A stretch of DNA of 64,000 nucleotides, taken from NCBI GenBank assembly GCA_009617715.1, contig VTFK01000043.1, forward strand, positions 310,001 to 374,000. Reading direction: 5' to 3'. Every line of letters starts with the position of its first letter. Within the stretch, counting starts at the first letter, position 1. Source of the DNA: Plectrocnemia conspersa (lineage: Eukaryota > Arthropoda > Insecta > Trichoptera > Polycentropodidae). This document shows positions 10,501 to 21,112 of the stretch, piece by piece. The notes under the pieces were generated by a model. It ran no database searches. It saw nothing but the letters and a program-made list of their open reading frames with translations, and was not told the origin of the DNA. The translations under genes and the position numbers were made by a program.

Positions 10501-11160
10501 ACAACGATAATTTACCTGGGCCATTAATTAAACAAAGCACAACCTTAAGGCACACCCTCCGTAATTACCAAAGGACTTCTAAGCCTAGATTCAATCTGTC
10601 GATTTGTACGGACAATTTAAACCGTTAACATTTAACGTGCACAGATTGAAATCGATCTACGTAGCAATCACGCAACGCTTGCAACTTTAACAAATTAATT
10701 TCCTTACATACAAAATAGTTTGTTATTGCTGTGGGTTTAATAATTGCCCGTTTCGAAAAATAGCATTAGCCAGTAGTGGCGTGCTCGGCAATTTCGCAAT
10801 AGATTATATTTAGTAGTTTCGCCAGATAGAGTATAATGAGAGTCTTGTCTAACAACGCAGTGTTTTATTAAAGTTTCGCAAGTAGGTCGGCTGCGATGCT
10901 CCCGCTGCCTCCAGAAGCTCGTAAAGAAAGAAACTAACTAACGTTTGTCATAGAGAAGTTAACCCTGTAATGGCTATTGTGGGCTCCTTCTTCCTCAACA
11001 ATGGAGTCGACCCCTCCATTAAGCACAATATGGAAATAAAGAACGAAATATTACATGTACGGCATTGACGAAGAATTCGCCGAGTGGAATATTGAGGATG
11101 CTTCCGCTTTAAGGATGAGGATGAGATTGTTGTATAAAAGAGCGTATTATCATAAAATGT
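10501..11160. other. GC-richer island 4 (possible noncoding element)
   Basis: Two blocks (about 10540-10940 and 10970-11130) of higher complexity. The first has TGCTGTGGGTTTAATAATTG, with a Runx-like TGTGGGT beside a homeodomain-like TAATAATTG. The second contains a 35-codon frame (11056-11160, reading YGIDEEFAEWNIEDASALRM) with no family I recognise. It could be a decayed element fragment or chance. Confidence 0.35.
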
Positions 11161-11519
11161 AAGGAAGAGCTCCTATTAGCATGATATAGAAAATAAATGC
11201 TTAACCCTTAAATTAGCGGAAGGCGATTGCTCGATTAGTATTATTTGACTATTTTAATCTGAAAAAGTGACTTAACATAATTGTGGACATAATCGCTCTT
11301 TTATAAATAATAATGTCCTTATCACAGTCCTAAATATAATTTATCATTTTAGTATAATCTATTTTAGTATGAAACTATATAAATCGAATTTTGCATAGTT
11401 ACTCTTTAGAACCATGCTTAATATACAATAAATAGTATTTAAAATTTACCCAGCTGTACTTTATTAAATCTAATTACCCCCCACATAGTCCGCAATTGAT
11501 TTGTTAATTATATTAAATG

Positions 11520-12310
11520 TCATCCATTATAAATAATCAAAATCAGGGGTTGAAAAACTTATTTTTTAAGGACTGGATCATAAATATTTGAGACTCAGTT
11601 TTCTGCACTTGCATCAAAAATTGTAAAACGCTAATAAAACTGCAGTTTGATCTCAGAAAATATATTTTCTGCTATTTTTTATGAAAGTAAAGATTGATAC
11701 CATGAGAAATACATAGAGCAGGTTGACATGAATGTTTACTCACCATTCAAAAAATTAAGTGTAAATTTAATTTATTAGCACTGTTTTTATTGCAGTTTTG
11801 GGTTAAATTCGTTAAGAAATGTCATAATATTTCTAGCAAAGGATAATTTATTATGCCATTCCTTATTTTATGATGGTATCTAAGAGTAGATTTTTTGATT
11901 GAGAACAATGGAATCACTCCTTAAGTACAAAAAGTCTTAATAAAACATTACGATGATCAAGCAAACTACTGTATGGTAGAGCAAGTCTGGATATTCGGCT
12001 TTCATTTTTGATAAAAAGTCACGAAACTGATGACACAACTGATTAAGATATTTGCAAAAATGCACCTGCTGGTTAATAATATAATAAATAATCAGAGGCT
12101 TTAAATATTTTGCATTTGCACAAGCCTTATATTTTTTCTAATTAAGCCTTTAACATTCTGCACATATTTTAACTACCATCGGTTATGGCACATTTTAGAC
12201 GATTTCACTTTAAATTGTACATTTCTAACTTTAATTAAAATATTTTCGTTTGCAGCTGTTCCATGCAGAATATTATTAGAAGCTAACTCTTTAGTCTCTT
12301 TAAATAAAGC
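11520..12310 (-). pseudogene. hAT-type (ZBED5/FAM200-like) transposase relic
   Basis: On the minus strand, about 12040 down to 11890 reads HQFRDFLSKMKAEYPDLLYH followed by TVV, then DFLYLR. Further on come NKEWHNKLSFA and MTFLNEFNPKLQ (about 11850-11790). These follow the order seen in the hAT group related to ZBED5 and FAM200: (R)QFxxFLxxxxxEYxDLLYHTxVRWLSR, then RFFELR, then EWxxxLAFLxDIxxxLNELNxxLQGK. The upstream side has a weak remnant of the CTDG motif near 12210. Stops and frameshifts are frequent and the WLSR block is mutated. The rest of the catalytic core and the C-terminal dimerisation region are not recognisable. It is dead and old. Confidence 0.65.
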
Positions 12311-13329
12311 ATTGAATAAACAACTGCAACTAAGCAGAACCAATCTGTCTTTAAAAATGGTAACTTACAGTTACTATTTTTACTTAGCCTAACCCTTTTA
12401 TGATACAAAATATTCACTGAGATGCAAAATGCATATGTTATAATTTGATTCAACAAGGGCATTGAGAGAGAAAAATTTGGATACCACTAGTAAAAAAACA
12501 CACGAAATCATTAGCTTTGCTATTCAATTGCCTATTGATGTTACTCACAATGTGCTTCACATAGCAACTGATCCTAATGAAAGCGTGATATATTAAATAA
12601 GACTTAAACAAGCTTACGTACTTAATATAAAAACAACTCTTCAACTGGCTTTAATTACAGTATCATTTTACTAATTTTATTCTTGCATAAAATTACGAAG
12701 TAATAAAAAAATTAAACTTTTCTGCAAATAATAAATATCGTGTCGAGTGCTTAGTCTGATAATAACGACTTATATTGTATTATTTTAGTACATTGTCGTC
12801 TTATTCAATAAAAAATAATTTATTCTGATTTAAAGCATGACATTTAACGTTTTTTGACTTTGACAATAATAATATGAGAGCAAACTATCGTAAAAGCATT
12901 GCACTGAGAACTGAAAATGCTGTCGAATTATAACTGTGTAATGCAAAGCAATAAGAACACCACATGCGGTCATATCTCGCAATTTCTGAGCTCGACAGTT
13001 GCTCGTTTAATTACAGCGCATAATTTAAAATGTTAAAGAGAAAATATGAAATCTATTTTTAGCTCGCGGGCCAAATTAAAATAGACAGTAGTTTGATTTT
13101 ATTAACTGCTATTCAATTTTTTTGCGTAAAATCAAATAGAATATAATATTAATGAACATAAGATAAATTGAACGGTCTTTTACATATGATGTAAAAAAAG
13201 AATGATTTAAAAATTTAGGTAAAAGTTATTTTATTTGTTTTATGTTTAACCATGTATGAAAAATATTACCTCAAATACCACTCAAATTATCGCGTTTCAT
13301 TTCAAATAAATTGTAAAACATTTTAACTC
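12311..13329. other. AT-rich stretch with a weak island
   Basis: Mostly AT-rich. A moderately complex block at about 12890-13030 (TCATATCTCGCAATTTCTGA, then GAGCTCGACAG) might be a small noncoding element. Nothing coding seen. Confidence 0.4.
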
Positions 13330-14060
13330 TCAACTTTTCACTCACCCGTGTATGTGTGTTAAATATTTTTTTGGCAAACCGACAAAGCGTTATTATCAAA
13401 ACTTTTTAAACTCGAGAACGCACCGTTTAATTGAAAACAAGACCAGAGCTTGCAAAAATAAATTTGCAAGAATTTTTAACTTTGCAAAGATTCGGCGAGC
13501 TCTGCCAGTGCGAATAAAAAAAATCAAAAGCAAGAAATAAATAACGGTTTTTATTGTAAACAAGTTAACCGTCATGTTTATTGCCTATTTCCCCTTTTCG
13601 GTATAATTTTTCTCTCGCTTCCCTCATTTACAAAGGTCCTGTCAAAATAACGGATGATTAATTATGCCAGTGTTTACCAGCTAAAGCGAATGAATACACA
13701 CAATATTTTATGCGCCGAATGTAAGACGACAAATTTTATAAATGTGTGTGCAAACTTTTTTTCTACAATAATTTACTCGCTCGCGGCACGCCAACGCTTA
13801 ACCCTTAAACGACCGCAGGTGCTTCTTTAATTTATTTACTTTTTTCAAATATATTTACTTTTAACCGCGATAAACCCTCGGACGATTTGATAGAGAGTGA
13901 AAAATAAATAAATAAAAAGAACCGCTCATAATAACGATAAACGTCAGCGTCGAACACTTTTCGTTTAGCGCGAATTTCCCGGCTTAATAAACGAGCCGTT
14001 AAACGGTCCATTTGTGTCGAAAACTTTTATTATGCTTCAGAAAAATATTATTTCAGGGCT
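13330..14060. other. GC-richer island 5, rich in forkhead- and Hox-like words
   Basis: The longest contiguous island. It has repeated forkhead-like words (TTGTAAACAAG near 13555, TGTTTATTGCC near 13575, GTGTTTACC near 13671) and several TTTAT or ATAAA posterior-Hox/caudal-type words (TTTATGCGC, GCTTAATAAACGAG, ACTTTTATTATG). It also holds GATAA words and GCGCGAATTTCCCGGC. The 62-codon frame at 13352 has no recognisable product. Such clustering suits an enhancer, but AT-rich sites arise often by chance, so this remains inference. Confidence 0.4.
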
Positions 14061-14689
14061 GGATTCAGAACGGAGCGTAAAGTAGCGTGATTTAAGGTCG
14101 TTATTCATTTTTAAATAATTTAAACTGTTATATTACAATGTTTTTATCTGTTTATATAGAGCAGAGATATATGTACAAGGAATATAGTATATGATATTGA
14201 TAAATTTGTGGCGTGATTTAAAGCTAGAATTATTACCAAATATGTAATTTTTTAATGTTTAGAAACTACAATTAAAAAGTTTACTACATCGAAAAGCAAA
14301 GGGTCATATCTAAGCATACGAATCTTACAAATTTTCGATTCATTTTATTATTTTATTTATTAAGGGAAATGTCACGTATGCAGCCATTACGTTTTTATTA
14401 CACCCTTGGTTTTTATCCAAATTTTTTTGTTTTAAAAATAGACATATGGTTACTCTGGTTTTTCGGTAATTTTTATTTCTCAATGTTTTTAATCCCTCCC
14501 AATAAATTTGGATAAATAAAAAAATATATGTTACATATAGAATGTAATTAAAATAAAACAGTATATTATTGTTAATGTAAAATATTTTCTCAATGTAAAT
14601 TTTAAAATCATAGTCCCTTCTAAATTTCTAATGAATAAAAAATATATGTTACATAAAAAGTTATTTTAATTGTTTAAAAATAATACTGT
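14061..14689. other. AT-rich stretch, nothing recognised
   Basis: AT-rich sequence before repeat family C. No signal seen. Confidence 0.45.
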
Positions 14690-14923
14690 TGTAACTTAAC
14701 ATTATTTTGAACAGAATAAATAAAAAACCTCGTTAGATTATTAAAAAACAAGATTTATGTTCGCGACAGGAAAATTTTATGACGTAACTCTGTGAAAAGC
14801 CTACATACATTTTTTACAATCTGCTAATTTCCACGCAGTAGTTATTAGATTACCAAAGCAAAGATAAGGCCAATTATAGTAGTAAGGAAAATTATTAACA
14901 ATATTTTGCCATTTAAATTGTGG
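14690..14923 (+). repeat. Repeat family C, copy 1, left part
   Basis: Collinear with 55145-55410. Shared blocks include ACTGTTG(T/C), AAAACCTC, CGACAGG(A)AAATTTTATG, AACTCT(G/A)TG(A/G)AAAGCC, AGATTACCAAAGCAAAGA and TTTTGCCATT(T/C)AAAT. The match stops at about 14923 and resumes at 16155, so about 1.23 kb separates the two halves. Confidence 0.7.
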
Positions 14924-16154
14924 AGGTCTGTACCAGCTGCATCATTAACTTTAAGGTCATTCAAACAACTCTGTTAAATACTATAAAATGAAAATAACCA
15001 ACTCGACAGTTAGAGAAAGCAACCCACAATTGTGTGGTAATGAAAGATTTCACGGACGGTGCATAAATTATGCGCGATAGACAATGCGTCGAACCTACAT
15101 AATAATCGCTATTGCTATTTTCCCTTGCACTAACTACCTTTACAATATTTACTTATTTTTTTTTACTTTCAACATATTTCATTGTTTAAATAATCAAGCG
15201 ATTTAATTGGCCCAGAAAAATCATCATATGTAAATCGACATAGCTATCTCGAATCAAGAGTTTAAATATGTGGCACTTTGCCACATCAGCAGATGAGAGG
15301 GTCAAAGACGATTTGAAACGATCTCAGACAGCAGACCGAGAGAAACCCGTATTAACACGACGATAATCTCAGCTTTTCCACCAACACTCGACACTATTTC
15401 TCTGTGGTAAATTTTATATAATAAAAATAAACTGCTACTTGCTTTTCTGGCGGAACCCTGAAAGTAGTGAATACGACGTGATAGTGTTGACCTTTCGACG
15501 AGATAAAAAAATACTTTTTGATACAAACAAACTATAGACAATAAAAACATCTGCCGGGCTCATTACTACTACGAAATACGGACAACACTACAAAGCCGCT
15601 TTCACCAATATATGAATTAGAGGACAAAATCGCCTACATGACGATCGTTTTAAAACACAGAACCACCCAATAAAACGATTATCTTCTTGAGGAACACGAA
15701 TGAAGGCAATCCACTGCAACAAACCATGCAAAAAAACTTTGGAAACTATATTAGCTCGACATTTGGCCGCCTTTTTCGTTACCGAGAAAGGGTCACGAAA
15801 ACTCAATTTTTGATCGACACTGGATCTAACTCATGCGTGTTCCCTATAAATAAATTGGGAATAAAAACAGCTACTATTCCGTATGACCTTTTTGCAACGA
15901 ACGGAACAACAAACAAGTACATTCGGATGGTGGCAGCTATTCGTCGATTTTGGGGCTCGGCGTGCTTTCCAGTAGTAATTCATCATCGCCGACGTCAGGA
16001 AACCCATTATCGGCGCCGATTTCCTACGACATTTTAATTAACTTGTCGACTTGAAACATGCTCACCTTATCGACGGCATGACCGCTTTCAAAACTCGAGG
16101 TTGTCTACGCGGCGTCAACAGTTTTTCAAAAATTCTTTATTTATGAATACTTCA
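14924..16154 (+). mobile_element. DNA inserted in repeat C, containing a Ty3/gypsy relic
   Basis: This segment splits repeat C. Its ends carry AGGTCTG (14924-14930 region) and CAGACCT (about 16153-16159), an inverted heptamer that includes the TG...CA dinucleotides usual for LTR ends. No LTRs or direct target duplication can be confirmed by eye. The only recognisable internal coding part is the protease relic at 15687-16131. Confidence 0.5.
15687..16131 (+). pseudogene. Ty3/gypsy retropepsin (aspartic protease) relic
   Basis: The frame from 15687 contains RVTKTQFLIDTGSNSCVFP, with the catalytic D-T-G-S triad of retropepsins at 15816-15827, followed by IPYDLFATNGT. After a frameshift between about 15930 and 15980, another frame (15979 on) reads FIIADVRKPIIGADFLRHFN, stop, LVDLKHAHLIDG. 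The I-I-G-x-D-F-L motif is the conserved second half of gypsy proteases, and the next residues lead towards RT in intact elements. RT itself is absent. The ATG at 15687 is not meaningful, because the protease is normally part of a pol polyprotein. At least one frameshift and one stop make it inactive. Confidence 0.8.
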
Positions 16155-16255
16155 GACCTTTATTAAAAGCTTTCAAGAAAGCATGCATACTATCAAACAT
16201 CTGGCACGGACTCATTCTCTCTTATGCATCAGTATAAAAAATGCAAGAAATCTGA
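16155..16255 (+). repeat. Repeat family C, copy 1, right part
   Basis: Matches 55412-55505: TTATTAAAAGCTTTCAAGAA, AGCATGCAT, CTGG(C/T)ACGGA, then ATAAAAAATGCA. It also resembles 30690-30765, which has TTATGCATC(A)GTTATAAAAA. Confidence 0.7.
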
Positions 16256-17540
16256 ATTTAGCAAATTTCTTATGAAATGAGAAAACTTAATTTGTCTATT
16301 TTAAAAAATTGTAAGATCTATTTTTCTCGAAAAACAGACAATAAATTTATAAAATAACCTATCTATTTGATTTTTTTATATTTTAATCATCATTAATAAA
16401 TTATTTTTGATTTAAATATTAGGTTTGTGTAAATTAACATGATTTGATTATTGTGATCTACATATATTTTTTAAATTAAAATAATTTTGGTATTGACACA
16501 AATATCAATTTTAATATAACAAATTATGGAATACATTTTCATTTTATTTTCATAAAAATTTAAAAAATTTAATAATCTAATATAGCATGTCGATAGTAAC
16601 TGTATGTCTCAAAAGATAATTAAATACCCAACCAATTGCAATTCGATTTTAAAGGAATTTTATTACAAACAACCCTACTTTTTATTGTACTCAATCATTA
16701 TTTTATTATCGCTGATGCTATAAAGCACTTTAATTTTAAATGTGTATAAAAAAATAACATGGTAAATTGGAGCAAAGGGAGGATATCTCACCATACGCGC
16801 CCGAGTATTTTCTAGTCCCTTAACTACACGCACCAAATTTACCGTGTTATTGGGGGGTTCCTGTATATAATTTTAAGTACAAAAACTCTAAAAAAATATT
16901 TATTTTATTGAAGTCAACTACGACTTTCGTTAGATTTTTTTTTGTATGAATAGTTTATTGTAATTTTTTATTTTTTAATTATCGGCTACTTCGGACACGT
17001 AGTTATGCGCAACATCCTTAAATTAAAGGTTTTTGTCAAAATTATTCGTTTTATATAAAAAAAAATATTTAAAAAACTGTACCTCACATTAGTTATATAA
17101 ATAATATGATCTAGTACTTCGACTTGAAAAAATCATTGACAGATTCATATTCAGCAAATAAATTTACATACAATTAAAGTTATTAAGTCGTTGTTACAAA
17201 AAGTTAAATACCAACAAAATATTTTATAAGCAGCAATAACAAAATTGTCTGATAATTTCAATGAGCTGAAGTTATAATTATTGAAGATTTTTAAACCAAA
17301 TATTTTTGATCAAGCTGGATCTGAATTTATCAATGAAAAAACTAGTTTGTGATTATCTATCAGAATTAAAATTATATTATAATCAACTTTTAGACATAAT
17401 ATAAATTAAAAAACGCAAAAGATTTCATGAAATCAAACCCAAATATTTCGCGTTATACTCACGTACTATATCAATGGTCTATCGTTCTAATAGTTAGTAA
17501 AAAACTAACATCTCTATAAATAACTAAAATAACAACAACA
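16256..17540. other. AT-rich stretch, nothing recognised
   Basis: AT-rich low-complexity sequence. A slightly GC-richer bit at 16780-16860 (ACCATACGCGCCCGAG) is too short to interpret. Confidence 0.45.
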
Positions 17541-17585
17541 AAAATCGTTACATAACCAAATACAATTTTTTATTGTAACGATTTT
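17541..17585. repeat. Inverted repeat, 12-bp perfect arms
   Basis: AAAATCGTTACA (17541-17552) pairs with TGTAACGATTTT (17574-17585) across a 21-nt loop. It may be a foldback remnant. Confidence 0.8.
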
Positions 17586-17960
17586 AATATAGAAAAATGT
17601 ATATGGAGCCTAAAACCTTAAATCGGTCCAAATATAAAATATATTAATATATAATCTTATCTTCAAAAAGAAATAAGCTTACATTAATAAAAATCTGAAA
17701 CAATTCAGTATTTTATTAATATGACTTTGTGACATAATCTTTATGTTCCATGTAATTAATTAAGGCAAATTGAATATCACAGCATTAATGGTACGTACTT
17801 TCCCATGCAAAATTTATCATATTCCATCATCACCGTACAACATGCAAATATTATAATGCCATACAATATGAGAAGCTCTCCGCTTTCCTCACGATCACAA
17901 CCCAAAGCCATAAAACGCAAACGGGAAGTAATTTAATATTTGAACCATTGAACAACATTC
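17586..17960. other. AT-rich stretch, nothing recognised
   Basis: AT-rich sequence with no signal seen. Confidence 0.4.
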
Positions 17961-18260
17961 ACGAATGTATTATATTATATACGTAACATATATAAACAAC
18001 ATCCGGTGGTTGTAACCAGCCCGTAGTATTCCCAACAGTCGTATTGGTTAGATTCGATCAATGACACGTTCGTGTCTTCAATTATAATCCGGGGCCGATT
18101 TTCTCTCGCGTCCTTCGAAAGCGTTTCACGGTTCGAATATCGCCCCCACGAATATGAAAAACGACCCTGCCTCACGCCACTTAGCGCCCCTCCGCCGGAA
18201 CCGGTCCTGTGGTAATATTTACCTCTTCCCGTATGCGCGAAATCAAATAGAGATAGGTAT
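17961..18260. other. GC-richer island 6 (possible noncoding element)
   Basis: Contains TAATCCGGGGCCG, CCGCCGGAACCGGTCC and a Runx-like TGTGGTAATATTTAC. A minus-strand 66-codon frame has no recognisable domain. Possible regulatory block (inference). Confidence 0.35.
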
Positions 18261-18599
18261 CTATATACAATAGATTTTGCCTAAACTTTTAAGTAATTTA
18301 AGTACGCATACATATACTCATTAGAAAATATATTTGTGGAGCCATCGTTGTACCATGCAACTTTTTTATTACAAGCTACTTCCACGGAATGAGGCCCACG
18401 CCTGAGAGCCAACTACGATATTTTTGTGATACATACATAAATATTATATGTATGTTTATTTACAATCCTAATATAAGTGTTTTTTGCATCCATACTAAGG
18501 CTTAAATTGCATTTAAAATATTATGGTGACTCAAGATGATAAAAAATGTTTAATATACCAAAAAAATATGGTTTAAAACTAACTGAATATAAATTTTAC
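18261..18599. other. AT-rich stretch, nothing recognised
   Basis: AT-rich spacer. No signal seen. Confidence 0.45.
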
Positions 18600-18740
18600 A
18601 TACATATAATATGTACCAAGCGCGTACGGTGAGATACACTCCCTTTCGCTGGCACGCGTATTAAGTGACGAGAGTGAGTGAGATGAAGTTGGCGTGCGGA
18701 ATGCATATAACGTACGCCCTGATCTCTACAGAAACTAAAA
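18600..18740. other. GC-richer island 7 (possible noncoding element)
   Basis: Short island with GAGAGTGAGTGAGATG (a GAGA-like run) and several CG-containing words (GCGCGTACGG, GGCACGCGT). No coding signal. Confidence 0.3.
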
Positions 18741-18969
18741 CAATGACTTTCATTTTATAGCAATGTTTCCGATCATACTAATAACGTATTAATTAATCCA
18801 AGAAATCGTATTGCGACTAACTAAAAGTTACGTTTAATATAAATGGTTAAAAATACCTTAACATCGGTAGCTTTTAGAGACTAAAACAAAATTAACGTTG
18901 GCCAAGATTTGAAGTGCCATAAATCGTTTACGATAATAACAACAATTACGTTCACAAATAAATAAATTT

Positions 18970-19146
18970 TACCATAGTGGTCCGTATATATTTGGAGCGC
19001 CTGATGTTACCGGCCGATTGCGTATAGGCAACATTATCGATGGTCCATAATTTCCATCGATAAATTATTTGTTGCCCTTATTAACGCCATAACTCACGCT
19101 CCGGCGATTAAACGCACACTCGTCAACGTACACGCGGGACGCTTAC
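18970..19146 (-). other. GC-richer island 8 beside the recursive splice site
   Basis: This island begins, on the minus strand, directly at the splice junction at 19146/19147. Within it lies an exact inverted pair, TTATCGATGG (19034-19043) and CCATCGATAA (19054-19063), around a 10-base spacer. CGATA words of this kind are bound by BEAF-32 and DREF in Drosophila. On the minus strand a second 5' splice-like word, AGC|GTGAGT, lies about 49 nt after the junction, so a short recursive exon is conceivable. Confidence 0.4.
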
Positions 19147-19176
19147 CTGAAACAATGAAAAAAACAAGATTAATTA
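19141..19176 (-). promoter_or_regulatory. Candidate recursive splice site (ratchet point)
   Basis: Read on the minus strand, a pyrimidine-rich tract (CTTGTTTTTTTCATTGTTTC) ends in CAG and is followed at once by GTAAGC. A 3' splice site fused to a 5' splice site with no exon between is the definition of a recursive splice site in large insect introns. An A-rich TTAATTAAT just upstream could serve as branch region. If real, this part of the window lies inside a very long intron of a gene on the minus strand. The motif is seen directly. Its use in splicing is inference. Confidence 0.5.
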
Positions 19177-19249
19177 AATATACATATGTTCGTACATTAA
19201 CAGAAAATGTTCCCTTAGTGTAAATAGTTATTTAAAAAAAAAAAAAAAA

Positions 19250-19560
19250 AGTTCGGAAACTTTTCGAGCGGTCCACGTATGTAGCGCGTTCGTAAATCAC
19301 TTGCCGCTTTTTAATAATAATTAAATTTCGATAAATCACAAATTTTGGACGCGAGAAAGCGTTCGACGACATCGGTAACTGAACGCGAGAAAAGCTTCGG
19401 GAAACAATTTGTGGCTTTTGTGCGGTGGCGTGCGAGGAGGCAGTTTAAAATTTTCGTGGCACACATTGTACTATACATATGTATGTGGAATGTTAGCGTG
19501 GATCGTTGAAGATTTATGGTTTTGGCAATTATGATCAACGAATGATACGAATATGCATCC
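19250..19560. other. GC-richer island 9 (possible noncoding element)
   Basis: Follows an A16 run (19235-19250). It has many CG words (TTTTCGAGCGGTCC, GAAAGCGTTCGACGACATCG). A 75-codon minus-strand frame shows no recognisable domain. Confidence 0.3.
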
Positions 19561-20339
19561 CGTTTGATTAATCAATCGCTTATTTGTAAAAAATATTATT
19601 ATTTTTATTGTAAAGTAAATGCTGTTTCACATTTTAAAACCACTGTAATTAATTTATAATTGAATTTCAAGCAACTATATGTTTTACAAATCAAATTATA
19701 TGTAATGATATTTTTGTGCATATGTATATGATTTGCTACGTCAAAACATCGAAAGATAACTTACTAGATGACTTAGCAAAAAAAAACAACCTGTGGTTGA
19801 ATAATTGATATTAAATATGCTCCGCAGGGTTTTGTGGTTTTCGATCGAAATTGAGAGCTATGTACACCCACTTCATGCAACCTTTGCTCAAAGACTTGTG
19901 CATGAGTCCCAAAAAAAGGGTTAGAACTTTGTTAAATAATAATTGTCATAACATATTTTTTTGTTCACAAGATGAACCAGTCAACATATACTAATTTATT
20001 TACATAAAATCATATGGTGTAGATTAAAAACTAAAAATATTTCTAACACCAAAATAGCAGGATTTATTATATATAGTATATTAAAATACATTCTTAGTTC
20101 AAAAATCTTTGATATGTTTGACTGTATTTAATATAAAAAAAAAAACTAAAAACAAACTTTGAATTGGTTCATTTCCTATTCTACTGAAACCAATCATCAA
20201 ATCGAATCACCCTGACCTTGTTTGCTGCCAAAAAACCTTCCCGAACAATGAAAAATATACCTTACAAATCAATATAAATATTTACGAGTCCATACACAGA
20301 GAATACAGTTGTAGAGGAGCTACGTATTAAATATGTAAG
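19561..20339. other. AT-rich stretch with weak repeat similarity
   Basis: Contains AACACCAAAATAGCA near 20045, shared with 9281. Nothing else recognised. Confidence 0.4.
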
Positions 20340-20585
20340 TCAGCAACGTCGAACGCGGATTATAGTCACTTTACATGTATACTCCTTACTTTATCGCAGT
20401 GGTAGGAAGGAAACGCGAACAAGTGAACGGAACATGCACTGTCATATGGAAAGTCGTAAAGAATACGATATCACTCCATCCTCCGACTTTATCCGACATA
20501 TTTACGTCGCCCGCTACGTCGACAAGACGCGGCGGCGCACAATGCGGCCAAATGACCAATAGCGTAGCAATAATTATTTGTTAGT
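20340..20585. other. GC-richer island 10 (possible noncoding element)
   Basis: Contains CGTCGCCCGCTACGTCGACA, then AGACGCGGCGGCGCAC, then GCGGCCAAATGACC. The 69-codon plus-strand frame has no recognisable domain. Confidence 0.3.
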
Positions 20586-20757
20586 GTACAATTAAATTAT
20601 TACTAATTTTGATTGACTAACATACATTTCGTGTCTGCGACTATGACACATTAATACTATTTTTCACATAAAGATTACTAAAAAGTTAATAAGAATAAAG
20701 AAGCACTTTTTTATATTCATAAACTTGAGCAAGTCTTTGTTTTTTAATAAGAAAGTG

Positions 20758-20895
20758 CACAGCTGCACCATATTAACTAGGAAATATGAGTAATTTCTGA
20801 AATTTCTGCATTAACAAAATGTTTTTTTCTTTATAAATTTACTTATCGGCTATTGTAACGGACATGGCTATTATTATTAACATAAATATAAGACT
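20758..20895 (+). repeat. Dispersed repeat family D, copy 1
   Basis: Matches 56806-56925 in the same orientation: CACAGCTGCAC(C/A)ATATTAACT, AAATAT(G/A)AG(T/C)AATTTCT, then TTTTTTCT, TCGG(C/T)TATT and GGACAT(G/A)GCT(A/G)TTAT. No coding capacity. Class unknown. Confidence 0.6.
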
Positions 20896-21110
20896 GCATT
20901 TTTTATTCTATATTGAAAGGTTGCTAAGTCATTCCCCGTACTCCTCTTTTGATTAAATTTAAATTTAAATTGGTCTACTGTGCATAGAGATATTGACATT
21001 TTTTCGTGCAAATACGAGGTTTTGCTTTAATTCATGTGGTGATTTGTGTCTGTTCTTATATTTTGTTTGTGTTTTTAATTATATGTGTATATGTAATTTG
21101 TATGTATGTA

Positions 21111-21112
21111 TA
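21111..21112. repeat. TA target duplication, left of Tigger element
   Basis: TA immediately before the 5' terminal repeat. The matching TA follows the 3' terminal repeat at 22237-22238. Confidence 0.8.
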
